A DNA stretch of 64,000 nucleotides from Geodermatophilus obscurus (GTDB lineage Bacteria > Actinomycetota > Actinomycetes > Mycobacteriales > Geodermatophilaceae): the NCBI RefSeq assembly GCF_900143215.1, contig NZ_FRDM01000008.1:115490-179489 (forward strand), given 5' to 3'. The position numbers and the translations under genes were made by a program. Below the pieces are notes generated by a model, which was not told where the DNA came from, did no database searches, and saw only the letters and a list, made by a program, of their open reading frames with translations. Shown one piece after another: positions 8,894-17,190 of the stretch; the first letter of the stretch is position 1, and each line of letters begins with the position of its first letter.

Positions 8894-9490
8894 TCAGCCG
8901 GGGGCAGGCGCCACCCGCTCGGCCCAGAAGCGCTCCACCTGCACCTCGAGGTCCTCGACGCTGCCGCTGTTGTCCAGCACGACGTCGGCCACCGCCCGGC
9001 GCTGCTCGTCACTGGCCTGCGCGGCGATCCGCGCGCGGGCGTCGTCCTCGGACAGCCCCCGGCCGACCAGCCGCCGCACGCGGGTGTCCAGGTCGGCCTC
9101 CACGACGAGCACCAGGTCGTAGGAGCCGGCCTGACCGGTCTCGACGAGCAGCGGCACGTCCTGCACCACCACCGCGTCCGGTGGCGCGGCAGCGACCAGC
9201 TCGGTGGCCCGCGCCCGGACGAGCGGGTGCACGATGCCGTCCAGCCGGCGGCGGGCGTCGGGGTCGGCGAACACGACCGCGGCCAGGGCCGGACGGTCCA
9301 GGGCGCCCTCGGGAGTGAGCACCCCACGGCCGAACGCCGCGACGACGGCTTCGAGTCCCGGTGTCCCCGGCTCGACGACCTCACGGGCGAGGCGGTCGGC
9401 GTCCACGACCCGCGCGCCGCGGGCGGCGAGCAGCCCGGCCACGGTGCTCTTGCCCGATCCGATCCCGCCGGTCAACCCGATCCGCAGCAC
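8894..9490 (-). CDS. coaE: Dephospho-CoA kinase
   Basis: The 198-residue P-loop kinase catalyses the last step of coenzyme A synthesis. It begins [16 protein letters not shown], with Walker A at residues 8-16, followed by [13 protein letters not shown] (CoaE signature) and a conserved [10 protein letters not shown] segment. The GTG at 9490 is chosen because the conserved beta-strand starts at once; earlier frames add an unrelated tail. Actinobacterial CoaE proteins often carry a C-terminal UPF0157 domain, which is absent here. The order coaE, rpsA, polA is conserved in actinobacteria. Confidence 0.93.
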   Translation of the reverse strand: MLRIGLTGGIGSGKSTVAGLLAARGARVVDADRLAREVVEPGTPGLEAVVAAFGRGVLTPEGALDRPALAAVVFADPDARRRLDGIVHPLVRARATELVAAAPPDAVVVQDVPLLVETGQAGSYDLVLVVEADLDTRVRRLVGRGLSEDDARARIAAQASDEQRRAVADVVLDNSGSVEDLEVQVERFWAERVAPAPG

Positions 9491-9634
9491 ACACGGACCG
9501 TAGCCAGCGCTCGGGGAACGATCACGGACGGGTAACACCCGCCCGCGCCGTCCGGCGCGTCGCTCCAGTCACACGCGTCCCATCGGCAACTCTCTGCTCG
9601 GCGATCTTCCCCGCCCAGAGAGGCAGAACCGACC

Positions 9635-9907
9635 ATGTCCCGTCCCGCGCACGCCGCCCCCTCGTCGACCCCCACCGCCACCCCTCGCGGCCCCGGTCGG
9701 CACCGGCTCGACCGCCCGGCCGGCGTGCGGTGCACGGACCTGCCGATGGTCCGCGAGCGGCTGGAGCGCGCGGGCGGCGCCCGTCCCCGCAACGCGTTCC
9801 TGCGCTGGCTGTCGGCGACCGCCCCGGCCGGCCGGCACACCTGGCAGTTCCTCGCCACCAGCGGCGCCCGCCCGCGCACCGCGTTCGCGATCATCCTCAG
9901 CCTCTGA
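9635..9907 (+). CDS. Small basic hypothetical protein
   Basis: A 90-residue frame starts at an ATG about ten bases after a GAGAGG sequence. It is rich in arginine, proline and alanine, with no membrane segment and no domain I recognise; the middle (LPMVRERLERAGG, then AFLRWLSATAPAG) looks helical. Two hairpins follow its stop, which supports a real transcript. It lies between the divergently oriented coaE and the convergent rpsA. It could still be a chance frame. Confidence 0.45.
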   Translation: MSRPAHAAPSSTPTATPRGPGRHRLDRPAGVRCTDLPMVRERLERAGGARPRNAFLRWLSATAPAGRHTWQFLATSGARPRTAFAIILSL

Positions 9908-9934
9908 GAAAGGACCCCGTCCCGGGACGGGGCC
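9906..9934. repeat. Short copy of the GAAGGACCCC hairpin repeat
   Basis: It begins at the stop codon of the small gene (GAGAAAGGACCCCG) and contains the perfect palindrome CCCCGTCCCGGGACGGGG at 9915-9932. It resembles the outer arms of the longer copies at 16551, 21526 and 34144 and probably works as a terminator. Confidence 0.6.
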
Positions 9935-9970
9935 GCACAAGCGTCCCTCCACGGGGATGGGAGGGACGAC

Positions 9971-10004
9971 CGAGGCCCGGTACCCCGCGGGGTACCGGGC
10001 CTCG
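9971..10004. terminator. Perfect 34-bp palindrome between convergent genes
   Basis: Arms of 15-17 bp (beginning CGAGGCCCGGTACCCC) form a near loop-less inverted repeat with dyad symmetry over all 34 bases. It lies 37 bp beyond the rpsA stop and downstream of the small plus-strand gene, so it can end transcription from both sides. Confidence 0.75.
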
Positions 10005-10041
10005 GCCTCAAGTGGTGCTGCTCAGCTGCGCTGAGCGGGGA

Positions 10042-11502
10042 TCACTCGCCGCCGGCGAGCTTGGCCCGCAGCGCGGCCAGCGCCTCGTCGCTGGCGAGGG
10101 TGCCGCCCGACGTGTCGCTGACCTCCGCCTCACCGCTGGAGTAGTTGCCCCCGGCCGCAGCTTCGGCGTCGGCCTCGCGGGCCGCGGCGATCTGCTTGCG
10201 GTGCGCCTCGAAGCGCGCCTGGGCCTCGGCGTACTGCCGCTCCCACGTCTCGCGGGCCTCGTCGAAGCCCTCGAGCCACTCGCCGGTCTCCGGGTCGAAG
10301 CCCTCGGGGTAGATGTAGTTGCCCTGCTCGTCGTAGGACGCGGCCATCCCGTAGGCGGCGGGGTCGAACTGCTCCTCGTCGCCGACGACGCCCTCGTTGG
10401 CCTGCTTCAGCGACAGCGAGATCCGGCGCCGGTCGAGGTCGATGTCGATGACCTTGACGAGGATCTCGTCGCCGACCTGCACGACCTGCTCGGGGATCTC
10501 CACGTGGCGCTCGGCCAGCTCGGAGATGTGCACCAGGCCCTCGATGCCCTCGTCGACGCGGACGAACGCACCGAAGGGCACCAACTTGGTGACCTTGCCG
10601 GGCACGACCTGGCCGATCTGGTGGGTCCGGGCGAACTGACGCCACGGGTCCTCCTGCGTCGCCTTCAGCGACAGCGAGACCCGCTCGCGGTCCAGGTCGA
10701 CGTCGAGCACCTCGACGGTGACCTCCTGGCCCACCTCGACGACCTCGGACGGGTGGTCGATGTGCTTCCAGGACAGCTCGGAGACGTGCACCAGGCCGTC
10801 GACCCCACCCAGGTCCACGAAGGCACCGAAGTTGACGATCGAGGAGACGACGCCGGTGCGGACCTGGCCCTTGGCGAGCTTGTTGAGGAACTCGCTGCGG
10901 ACCTCGGACTGGGTCTGCTCCAGCCACTGCCGGCGGGAGAGGACGACGTTGTTGCGGTTCTTGTCGAGCTCGATGATCTTCGCCTCGAGCTCGCGGCCCA
11001 CGTAGGGCTGCAGGTCGCGGACGCGGCGCATCTCGACCAGCGAGGCGGGGAGGAACCCGCGCAGGCCGATGTCGAGGATGAGACCACCCTTGACGACCTC
11101 GATGACGGTGCCGGTGACGACCTCGTCGGCTTCCTTCTTCGCCTCGATCGTGCCCCAGGCGCGCTCGTACTGGGCGCGCTTCTTGGACAGGATCAGGCGG
11201 CCTTCCTTGTCCTCCTTCTGGAGGACGAGGGCTTCCACCTCGTCGCCGACGCTGACGACCTCGTTGGGGTCGACGTCGTGCTTGATGGACAGCTCGCGCG
11301 AGGGGATGACGCCCTCGGTCTTGTAGCCGATGTCCAGCAGCACCTCGTCCCGGTCGACCTTGACGATGACGCCTTCGACGATGTCGCCGTCGTTGAAGTA
11401 CTTGATCGTCTGGTCGATCGCTGCGAGGAAGTCCTCGGCGGTGCCGATGTCGTTGACGGCGACCTGGGGGGTGCTGTTAGGACGGACCTGGGTGGAGGTC
11501 AT
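10042..11502 (-). CDS. rpsA: 30S ribosomal protein S1
   Basis: This 486-residue protein has four S1 RNA-binding domains at about residues 36-105, 122-190, 208-277 and 294-363; the third reads [19 protein letters not shown] and the fourth [20 protein letters not shown] glutamate- and alanine-rich tail follows, as in other actinobacterial S1 proteins, which have four domains rather than six. S1 helps the small subunit bind mRNA. The ATG at 11502 begins MTSTQVRPN; the in-frame upstream extension to 11667 is not conserved-looking. The 215-bp upstream gap contains a small CCCGCGG/CCGCGGG hairpin. Confidence 0.97.
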   Translation of the reverse strand: MTSTQVRPNSTPQVAVNDIGTAEDFLAAIDQTIKYFNDGDIVEGVIVKVDRDEVLLDIGYKTEGVIPSRELSIKHDVDPNEVVSVGDEVEALVLQKEDKEGRLILSKKRAQYERAWGTIEAKKEADEVVTGTVIEVVKGGLILDIGLRGFLPASLVEMRRVRDLQPYVGRELEAKIIELDKNRNNVVLSRRQWLEQTQSEVRSEFLNKLAKGQVRTGVVSSIVNFGAFVDLGGVDGLVHVSELSWKHIDHPSEVVEVGQEVTVEVLDVDLDRERVSLSLKATQEDPWRQFARTHQIGQVVPGKVTKLVPFGAFVRVDEGIEGLVHISELAERHVEIPEQVVQVGDEILVKVIDIDLDRRRISLSLKQANEGVVGDEEQFDPAAYGMAASYDEQGNYIYPEGFDPETGEWLEGFDEARETWERQYAEAQARFEAHRKQIAAAREADAEAAAGGNYSSGEAEVSDTSGGTLASDEALAALRAKLAGGE

Positions 11503-11717
11503 GTGGTCGAGTGCTCCGGACGGGGGGTGCGTAGGGACAGGACGACCCGCGGCCGGATGACCGCGGGGAGCGGGGAGAGCCGGCGCGCGCCGATCCCCTG
11601 GCGGGTTCAGCACTGACAGACCTCTGGCGCGCCCCCATGGTACGGAGCCGGGGACCAGCCGGTCCACCTGGGTCGAGCACCGCTCCGGACCCCGCGGCGT
11701 GTCACGATCGGCGTGTC

Positions 11718-12572
11718 ATGGACACCCCGGTCGCTCCCCCGCCCGACCTGCTCCTCGCCGACGACGGCTATCCGGCGCCGAGCGGCGTCGCCCGCCGGCC
11801 GGCGGGCTCGACGGAGTCGGTCCGGGCCAACCGGCGCTGGTGGGACGCCGCGGCACCGGCCTACCTCGCCGAGCACGGCGACGACCTGGGGGACGTCGAC
11901 TTCCTGTGGTGCCCCGAGGGCCTGCGCGAGGCCGAGGCACACCTGCTCGGGGAGGTCGCCGGGCGCCGGGTGCTCGAGGTCGGCTGCGGGTCCGCGCCGT
12001 GCTCGCGGTGGCTGCGCCGCGAGGGGGCCGACGTCGTGGCGCTCGACCTCTCCGGCGGGATGCTGGCCCGCGCCGCCGAGCTCAACCGCGCCACCGGCAT
12101 CGACGTCCCCCTGCTGCAGGCCGACGTCGGAGCGCTGCCGCTGGCCTCGGCGAGCGTGGACATCGCCTGCTCGGCGTTCGGCGGGCTGCCCTTCGTCGCC
12201 GACGTCGAGGCGGCACTGGCGCAGGTGGCCCGCGTGCTGCGTCCGGGCGGGCGGTTCGTCGCCTCGGTGAACCACCCGATGCGCTGGCCGCTGCCGGACT
12301 CCCCCGACCCGGAGGACCTGCGGGTCGTGTCCTCCTACTTCGACCGGACGCCGTACGTGGAGACCGGCGAGGACGGCCGGGCCGTCTACGTCGAGCACCA
12401 CCGCACGGTCGGCGACTGGGTGCGCGCCGTCGTCGGGGCAGGGCTGGTCCTCGACGACCTGCTCGAACCGGAGTGGACGCCCGGCCGCACGCAGGAGTGG
12501 GGGCAGTGGTCCCCCGCCCGCGGGGCGCTGGTCCCCGGGACGCTGGTCCTGGTCTGCTCGAAGCCGGCGTGA
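11718..12572 (+). CDS. Class I SAM-dependent methyltransferase
   Basis: This 284-residue protein has a Rossmann methyltransferase core: motif I VLEVGCGSAPCS near residue 90, the acidic strand-2 end VVALDLSGGML, and later LRPGGRFVASV. The N-terminal third (RRWWDAAAPAYLAEHGDDLG) is typical of actinobacterial methyltransferases found next to rpsA and polA. The substrate is unknown. The ATG at 11718 begins MDTPVAPPPD. It converges on the aminoglycoside acetyltransferase gene with only 10 bp between stop codons. Confidence 0.85.
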   Translation: MDTPVAPPPDLLLADDGYPAPSGVARRPAGSTESVRANRRWWDAAAPAYLAEHGDDLGDVDFLWCPEGLREAEAHLLGEVAGRRVLEVGCGSAPCSRWLRREGADVVALDLSGGMLARAAELNRATGIDVPLLQADVGALPLASASVDIACSAFGGLPFVADVEAALAQVARVLRPGGRFVASVNHPMRWPLPDSPDPEDLRVVSSYFDRTPYVETGEDGRAVYVEHHRTVGDWVRAVVGAGLVLDDLLEPEWTPGRTQEWGQWSPARGALVPGTLVLVCSKPA

Positions 12573-12582
12573 GGCCCTGGCG

Positions 12583-13116
12583 TCACCAGACGTCGCCGTC
12601 GCGCCAGTCGCAGGTCAGGCTGCCGTCGAGGTCGAGCGGCACGACGCCGGGGAGGACGAGGACCGCTCCGTCGGCGTCCGGGGTGCGGACGGTCCCGGCC
12701 GGGCCGAGGACGGACGTCGGGCCGCGCCACCGCTGCCAGCCGCGGGCGGTGTAGAGGGCGGCGCCGTCGTCCGTCGCACCCAGCGCGCCCAGCTCGTAGG
12801 CGCCGCGGACGACGTCCTCCAGCGCGGCCATGACGGCCGAGGCGACGCCGTTGCGCCGGCGGGCCGACGGAACAGCGACGGCCTCGACGTGACCGGTGCG
12901 CAGCGCCCGGCCGCCGTGGATGAGGCGGCGCTGGACGACGGCACCGTGGCCGACCAGCTCACCGTCGGCCCACGCCAGCGCGTGCAGCCCGCCGAGGGCG
13001 TGGTCCCAGTCCGCATCGTCGAAGTCGTCGTGGAACGCGTCGTCGAGCAGCGCCCGGGCCGCGCCGAGGGTCCGCGCGGGCACGCGGGCGGTGTGCAGGA
13101 GCTCGACGGCAACCAC
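12583..13116 (-). CDS. aac(2')-I: Aminoglycoside 2'-N-acetyltransferase, AAC(2')-I type
   Basis: This 177-residue GNAT protein closely resembles the chromosomal mycobacterial AAC(2')-I enzymes along its whole length. Shared patterns include HALGGLHALAW, VVQRRLIHGGRALR, GHVEAVAVP, VRGAYELGALGA, RGWQRWRGPTSVL and the C-terminal CDWRDGDVW. The family acetylates the 2' amino group of aminoglycosides using acetyl-CoA and has been proposed to have other native substrates. The start is GTG at 13116 with GAGG upstream. It lies between the methyltransferase and polA, so it looks like a resident gene rather than a cassette. Confidence 0.85.
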   Translation of the reverse strand: MVAVELLHTARVPARTLGAARALLDDAFHDDFDDADWDHALGGLHALAWADGELVGHGAVVQRRLIHGGRALRTGHVEAVAVPSARRRNGVASAVMAALEDVVRGAYELGALGATDDGAALYTARGWQRWRGPTSVLGPAGTVRTPDADGAVLVLPGVVPLDLDGSLTCDWRDGDVW

Positions 13117-13135
13117 CCGACGATCCTCGCAGCTC

Positions 13136-13166
13136 GACCCTCGACCTGATGTCGACATCGAGGGTC
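13136..13166 (-). terminator. Hairpin downstream of polA
   Basis: A 9-bp stem (GACCCTCGA/TCGAGGGTC) encloses a 13-base loop, about 90 bp past the polA stop and directly upstream of the acetyltransferase start. It could end polA transcription. Confidence 0.45.
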
Positions 13167-13254
13167 TCGCATGCCGAGCTCGTGCGCTGATGCGCAGTCC
13201 TGCCCGGGCGGATTCAACTGCGCGCACGCGCACACCGTTGCCGCTGACGCCGCC

Positions 13255-15999
13255 TCAGTGGGCGGCCTCGTTCCAGGTCCGGCCGAAGCCGACCGAGACC
13301 TCCAGCGGCACCGAGAGCTGCGCGGCGCCGGCCATCTCGCGGCGCACCAGGGCCACCAGCGCCTCCCGCTCCCCCGGCGCCGCCTCGAGCACGAGCTCGT
13401 CGTGCACCTGCAGCAGCATCCGGGAGCGCAGGCCCTCGTCGGCGATGGCCTGCTCCACCCGCAGCATGGCCACCTTGATGACGTCGGCCGCCGACCCCTG
13501 GATGGGGGCGTTGAGCGCCATCCGCTCGGCCATCTGGCGACGCTGCCCGTTGTCGCTGGTCAGGTCGGGCAGGTAGCGGCGGCGGCCCAGCGTCGTCTCG
13601 GTGTAGCCGGTCTGCCGGGCGTCGTCGACCACTCCGTCGAGGTACTGCCGGATCCCGCCGAAGCGCTCGAAGTAGGCGTGCATCTGCTCGCGCGCCTCCT
13701 CGGTGGAGATCCGCAGCTGCGCGGCCAGCCCGTAGGCGGACAGCCCGTAGGCCAGGCCGTAGCTCATCGCCTTGATCCGGCGGCGCATCTCCGGGTCGAC
13801 GTCCTCGATCGGGATGTTGTAGGCCCGCGAGGCGACGAAGGAGTGCAGGTCCTCCCCCGAGGTGAAGGCCTCGATGAGCCCCTCGTCGCCGGAGAGGTGC
13901 GCCATGATCCGCATCTCGATCTGGCTGTAGTCCGCCGTCATCAGCGACTCGTAGCCGGAACCGACGACGAACGCCTGCCGGATCCGCCGGCCCTCGGCCG
14001 TGCGGATCGGGATGTTCTGCAGGTTCGGGTCGATCGAGGACAGCCGGCCGGTGGCGGCGATCGTCTGCTGGAACGTCGTGTGGATCCGTCCGGCGTCGTC
14101 GACCATGGGGATCAGGCCGTCGATGACGGTGCGCAGCCGGGTCACGTCGCGGTGCCGCAGCAGGTGCTCGAGGAACGGGTGGCCGGTCTGCGCCAGCAGG
14201 TTGGTCAGCGCCTCGGCGTCCGTCGTGTAGCCGGACTTGATCTTCTTGGTCTTCGGCAGCCCCAGCTCGTCGAAGAGCACCGCCTGCAGCTGCTTGGGCG
14301 AGCCGAGATTCACCTCACGGCCGATCACCGCGTAGGCCTCGGCGGCCGCGGCGGCCACGCCGTCGGCGAACTCCCGCTGCAGCTCGCGCAGGAAGTCCAG
14401 GTCCGCGGCGATGCCGCGCTCCTCCATGCGGGCCAGCACGAAGGTCAGCGGCAGCTCGAGCTCCTCGAGCAGCGAGTCGCCGCCGCGCTGACCGAGCAGG
14501 GAGTCCAGCGCGTCGGAGAGGTCGTTGACGGCGACGGCCTTGAGGACGTCGGCGTGCGCGGCCTCGCGGGCGAGGTCCTCCTCCGACGGCCCCATCCCGT
14601 CGAGGGTCAGCTGGGACTCCTCGGCGACCGAGTCCTTCAGCTCGCGGCGCAGGTACCGGACGGCGAGGTCGCCCAGGTCGAAGGAGCGCTGGCCGGGCAA
14701 CGCCAGGTAGGCGGCCAGCGCCGTGTCGCTGACCACGCCGGCGAGATCCCAGCCGCGTGCCCAGACCGCCAGCAGCGGCCCCTTGACCTCGTGCACGACC
14801 TTCTGTGCGTCCGGGTCGGCCAGCCAGTCGGCCAGCGCCTGCTCGTCGGCGGCGTCGAGGTCGGGACCCAGGTCGACGAAGGTGGCGTGGTCGTCGCCGC
14901 CGGCGAGCGCGAGGCCGGTCAGCTCACCGGTGCCCCGGCCCCAGGTGCCCCGGAAGATGATGCCGGTGCGGCTGGTGCGCGCGTGCTGGTCCAGCCAGGC
15001 GCCGAGCCCGCCGGCGGGCACCTCGTCCTCGGTGACGTCGAAGCCGCCCTCGGCCTCCGGCTCGGCGCTGGTGAGCGTGGCGAACAACCGGTCGCGCAGC
15101 ACCCGGAACTGCAGGTTGTCGAAGAGGGTGTGCACCTCGTTGCGGTCCCAGGCGCGGACGGCGAGGTCCTGCGGGCCGAGCTCCAGCGCCACCTGCCGGT
15201 CGAGTTCGGTGAGCCGGCGGTTCTGCAGCACCGAGGACAGGTGCTCGCGCAGCTTGTCGCCGACCTTGCCCTTCACCGTGTCGACCTGGTCGACCAGCGC
15301 GTCGAGCGAGCCGTACTCGCGAACCCACTTCGCCGCGGTCTTCTCCCCCACGCTCGGGATGCTCGGCAGGTTGTCGCTGGGATCGCCTCGCAGCGCCGCG
15401 AAGTCCGGGTACTGCGCCGGCGTCAGGTTGTACTTGGCCTCGACCTCCTCCGGGGTGAACCGGGTGAGGTCGGAGACGCCCTTGCGCGGGTACAGCACGG
15501 TGACGTGCTCGTTGACCAGTTGCAGGGCGTCGCGGTCACCGGTGCAGATGAGCACGTCCATGCCCTGCTCGACCGCCTGCACGGTGAGGGTGGCGATGAC
15601 GTCGTCGGCCTCGTAGCCCTCGGCGGTGATGACCGGGACGTGCAGCGCGGCCAGCACCTCCTGGATCAGGCTGACCTGGCCGCGGAAGTCGGTGGGGCTC
15701 TCGCTGCGGTTGGCCTTGTACTCCGCGTAGATCTCGCTGCGGAACGTCTTGCGGCCCACGTCGAAGGCGACCGCCACGTGCGTCGGCTGCTCGTCGCGCA
15801 GCACGTTGATCAGCATCGAGGTGAAGCCGTAGACAGCGTTGGTCGGCTGCCCGGTCGTCGTCGAGAAGTTCTCGACCGGCAGGGCGAAGAAGGCGCGGTA
15901 GGCCAGCGAGTGCCCGTCGAGCAGCAGCAGCCGCGGGCGCGTCCCGTCAGCGGAGGGAAGGGCGGGGCTGGACGCGGAGGCGGAGACCGGAGCGGACAT
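13255..15999 (-). CDS. polA: DNA polymerase I
   Basis: This 914-residue enzyme fills repair gaps and removes RNA primers. The 5'-3' nuclease domain covers about residues 20-320 (LLLDGHSLAYRAFFALP, GYEADDVIAT, the helix-hairpin-helix PSIPSVGEKTAAKW). The central 3'-5' exonuclease-like domain (about 345-500) lacks the DxE metal-binding motif: the strand reads TGIIFRGTWG, so proofreading should be absent, as in mycobacterial PolA. The polymerase domain has the motifs ATGRLSSIDPNLQNIP, DYSQIEMR, KAMSYGLAYG and QVHDELVLE. ATG start at 15999. Confidence 0.98.
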   Translation of the reverse strand: MSAPVSASASSPALPSADGTRPRLLLLDGHSLAYRAFFALPVENFSTTTGQPTNAVYGFTSMLINVLRDEQPTHVAVAFDVGRKTFRSEIYAEYKANRSESPTDFRGQVSLIQEVLAALHVPVITAEGYEADDVIATLTVQAVEQGMDVLICTGDRDALQLVNEHVTVLYPRKGVSDLTRFTPEEVEAKYNLTPAQYPDFAALRGDPSDNLPSIPSVGEKTAAKWVREYGSLDALVDQVDTVKGKVGDKLREHLSSVLQNRRLTELDRQVALELGPQDLAVRAWDRNEVHTLFDNLQFRVLRDRLFATLTSAEPEAEGGFDVTEDEVPAGGLGAWLDQHARTSRTGIIFRGTWGRGTGELTGLALAGGDDHATFVDLGPDLDAADEQALADWLADPDAQKVVHEVKGPLLAVWARGWDLAGVVSDTALAAYLALPGQRSFDLGDLAVRYLRRELKDSVAEESQLTLDGMGPSEEDLAREAAHADVLKAVAVNDLSDALDSLLGQRGGDSLLEELELPLTFVLARMEERGIAADLDFLRELQREFADGVAAAAAEAYAVIGREVNLGSPKQLQAVLFDELGLPKTKKIKSGYTTDAEALTNLLAQTGHPFLEHLLRHRDVTRLRTVIDGLIPMVDDAGRIHTTFQQTIAATGRLSSIDPNLQNIPIRTAEGRRIRQAFVVGSGYESLMTADYSQIEMRIMAHLSGDEGLIEAFTSGEDLHSFVASRAYNIPIEDVDPEMRRRIKAMSYGLAYGLSAYGLAAQLRISTEEAREQMHAYFERFGGIRQYLDGVVDDARQTGYTETTLGRRRYLPDLTSDNGQRRQMAERMALNAPIQGSAADVIKVAMLRVEQAIADEGLRSRMLLQVHDELVLEAAPGEREALVALVRREMAGAAQLSVPLEVSVGFGRTWNEAAH

Positions 16000-16049
16000 C
16001 GCCGCCGATCTTAGGTGCGCCCACCGACCACCCCAGGCACGGCGGCCTC

Positions 16050-16099
16050 CTGCAGGGTCCCGCCGCGAGCCTGCGAGCGGTGGGGGCAGGGGATCCTTC
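16050..16099 (-). repeat. GAAGGACCCC-type hairpin repeat, copy between polA and the thioesterase
   Basis: Read on the minus strand it runs GAAGGATCCCCTG, CCACCGCTCGCAGG, CTCGCGGCGGGACC, CTGCAGG. It matches the copies at 31680 and 50673. This one lies between two divergent genes, so it is not a simple 3' terminator. Confidence 0.6.
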
Positions 16100-16144
16100 G
16101 ACCTGCAGCAGGGTCGTCGCGCGAGCGGTGGTTACCGTGCCCGG

Positions 16145-16549
16145 GTGACCGTGGACCGCCCCGCCTGGCTCGACGCCGGGCAGATGAGCCCGCTGGACGA
16201 CAAGCTGGGCATCCGGATCACCGACTTCGACCCCGACCACGTGGTCGCGACGATGCCGGTCGAGGGCAACCAGCAGCCGTTCGGGCTGCTGCACGGCGGG
16301 GCCACCTGCTCGCTGGTCGAGACCGTCGGGTCCTGGGCCGCGGCGCTGGGCGCGGGCCCGGGCCGGCAGGCCGTCGGGGTGGAGCTCAACGTCAGCTACC
16401 TGAGGGCGGCCACCGAGGGCGTCGTCACCGCCGTCGCCACGCCGGTCCGCCGCGGCCGGACGCTGGCCACCTTCACCATCGAGGTGACCGACGAGCAGGG
16501 CCGCGCAACCGCCACCGCCCGCCTCACCTGCATGCTGCTGGCCGCCTGA
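16145..16549 (+). CDS. PaaI-type hotdog thioesterase
   Basis: This 134-residue single-hotdog protein has the family's catalytic region FGLLHGGATCSLVETVGS, with the HGG turn and the helix-borne acidic residue, and ends with the usual beta-strands (ELNVSYLRAATEG, ATARLTCMLLA). Such enzymes hydrolyse acyl-CoA thioesters, often aromatic ones. The start is GTG at 16145. A hairpin repeat begins directly after its stop codon. Confidence 0.88.
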   Translation: MTVDRPAWLDAGQMSPLDDKLGIRITDFDPDHVVATMPVEGNQQPFGLLHGGATCSLVETVGSWAAALGAGPGRQAVGVELNVSYLRAATEGVVTAVATPVRRGRTLATFTIEVTDEQGRATATARLTCMLLAA

Positions 16550-16550
16550 A

Positions 16551-16606
16551 GAAGGACCCCGTCCTCCGCACCGCTCGCAGGCTCGCGCGAGCCTCTGGAC
16601 GGGGCC
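16551..16606. repeat. GAAGGACCCC-type hairpin repeat between two stop codons
   Basis: It begins GAAGGACCCCGTCC and ends GGACGGGGCC, with an inner dyad around GCTCGCAGGCTCGCGCGAGCC. It starts 2 bp after the thioesterase stop and ends 3 bp before the stop of the minus-strand frame at 16610, the arrangement expected of a bidirectional terminator. Confidence 0.7.
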
Positions 16607-16609
16607 GCG

Positions 16610-16924
16610 TCAGCCCTCCGCGGTGCGGGTGACCGGCGGACCGAACCCCATCGGGGCGGAGAACCGTTGCCGCTCGGCCTCGTGCCCGCCGACGGCTCCG
16701 ACGACGTGCCCGGCACCCACCGGGGCGCGTAGGCCACGGCGGCTGGGAGCAGCGCCGCACCGGTGGTGGACGACGAGGTCGTCGACGGTCACCTGCGGCA
16801 CGCCGAGGACCACTGACAGCGGGTCGACGCCGAGGACGGCCGGGCCCACGGCCACCTCGCCCATGCCCGCACCGCCGTCCGGGGCGTTCGGACCGGGCAG
16901 CCCGGCGAGCAGCACGCGCTGCAC
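16610..16924 (-). CDS. Possible small protein, unrecognised
   Basis: A 104-codon frame starts at GTG 16924 and could extend further upstream. Its sequence (QRVLLAGLPGPN, GVDPLSVVLGVPQVTVDDLVV) shows no family I recognise. In a stretch I checked (16801-16860), bases in codon position 2 are AT-richer and those in positions 1 and 3 are nearly all G or C, as expected for a coding frame. Its stop codon abuts the shared hairpin repeat. The antisense frame has similar composition, so this stays uncertain. The remaining 16925-17190 holds nothing I can assign beyond upstream sequence of the ABC permease gene. Confidence 0.35.
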   Translation of the reverse strand: MQRVLLAGLPGPNAPDGGAGMGEVAVGPAVLGVDPLSVVLGVPQVTVDDLVVHHRCGAAPSRRGLRAPVGAGHVVGAVGGHEAERQRFSAPMGFGPPVTRTAEG

Positions 16925-17190
16925 CGGGTCGGCGAGCAGCCGACGAGAGCCGGCGGCGGCCGCGGGCCGGTCGGCGGGACGCGCGTCGTGACGCGGGCAC
17001 GGACACGGGCCCCCTGGACGGTGGCCGGGGAGTGCACCGGACGACCCCCGCGACCACGAGGCGCGCCGCCCGTGGAACGGGCGTGGCGGGTGCGGCGTGT
17101 CGCGGACAGGTAACAGCTGGGCCGCGGGACGTCGAACCGCAACACCGCTGGGTTACCGTCCCCCGTCATGCACAGAGCCAGGGAGGTCGA

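Noticed and set aside
13171..16014. A 947-codon frame on the plus strand opposite polA
   Set aside because: It is the antisense shadow of polA, with valine- and leucine-rich low-complexity sequence and no family match.
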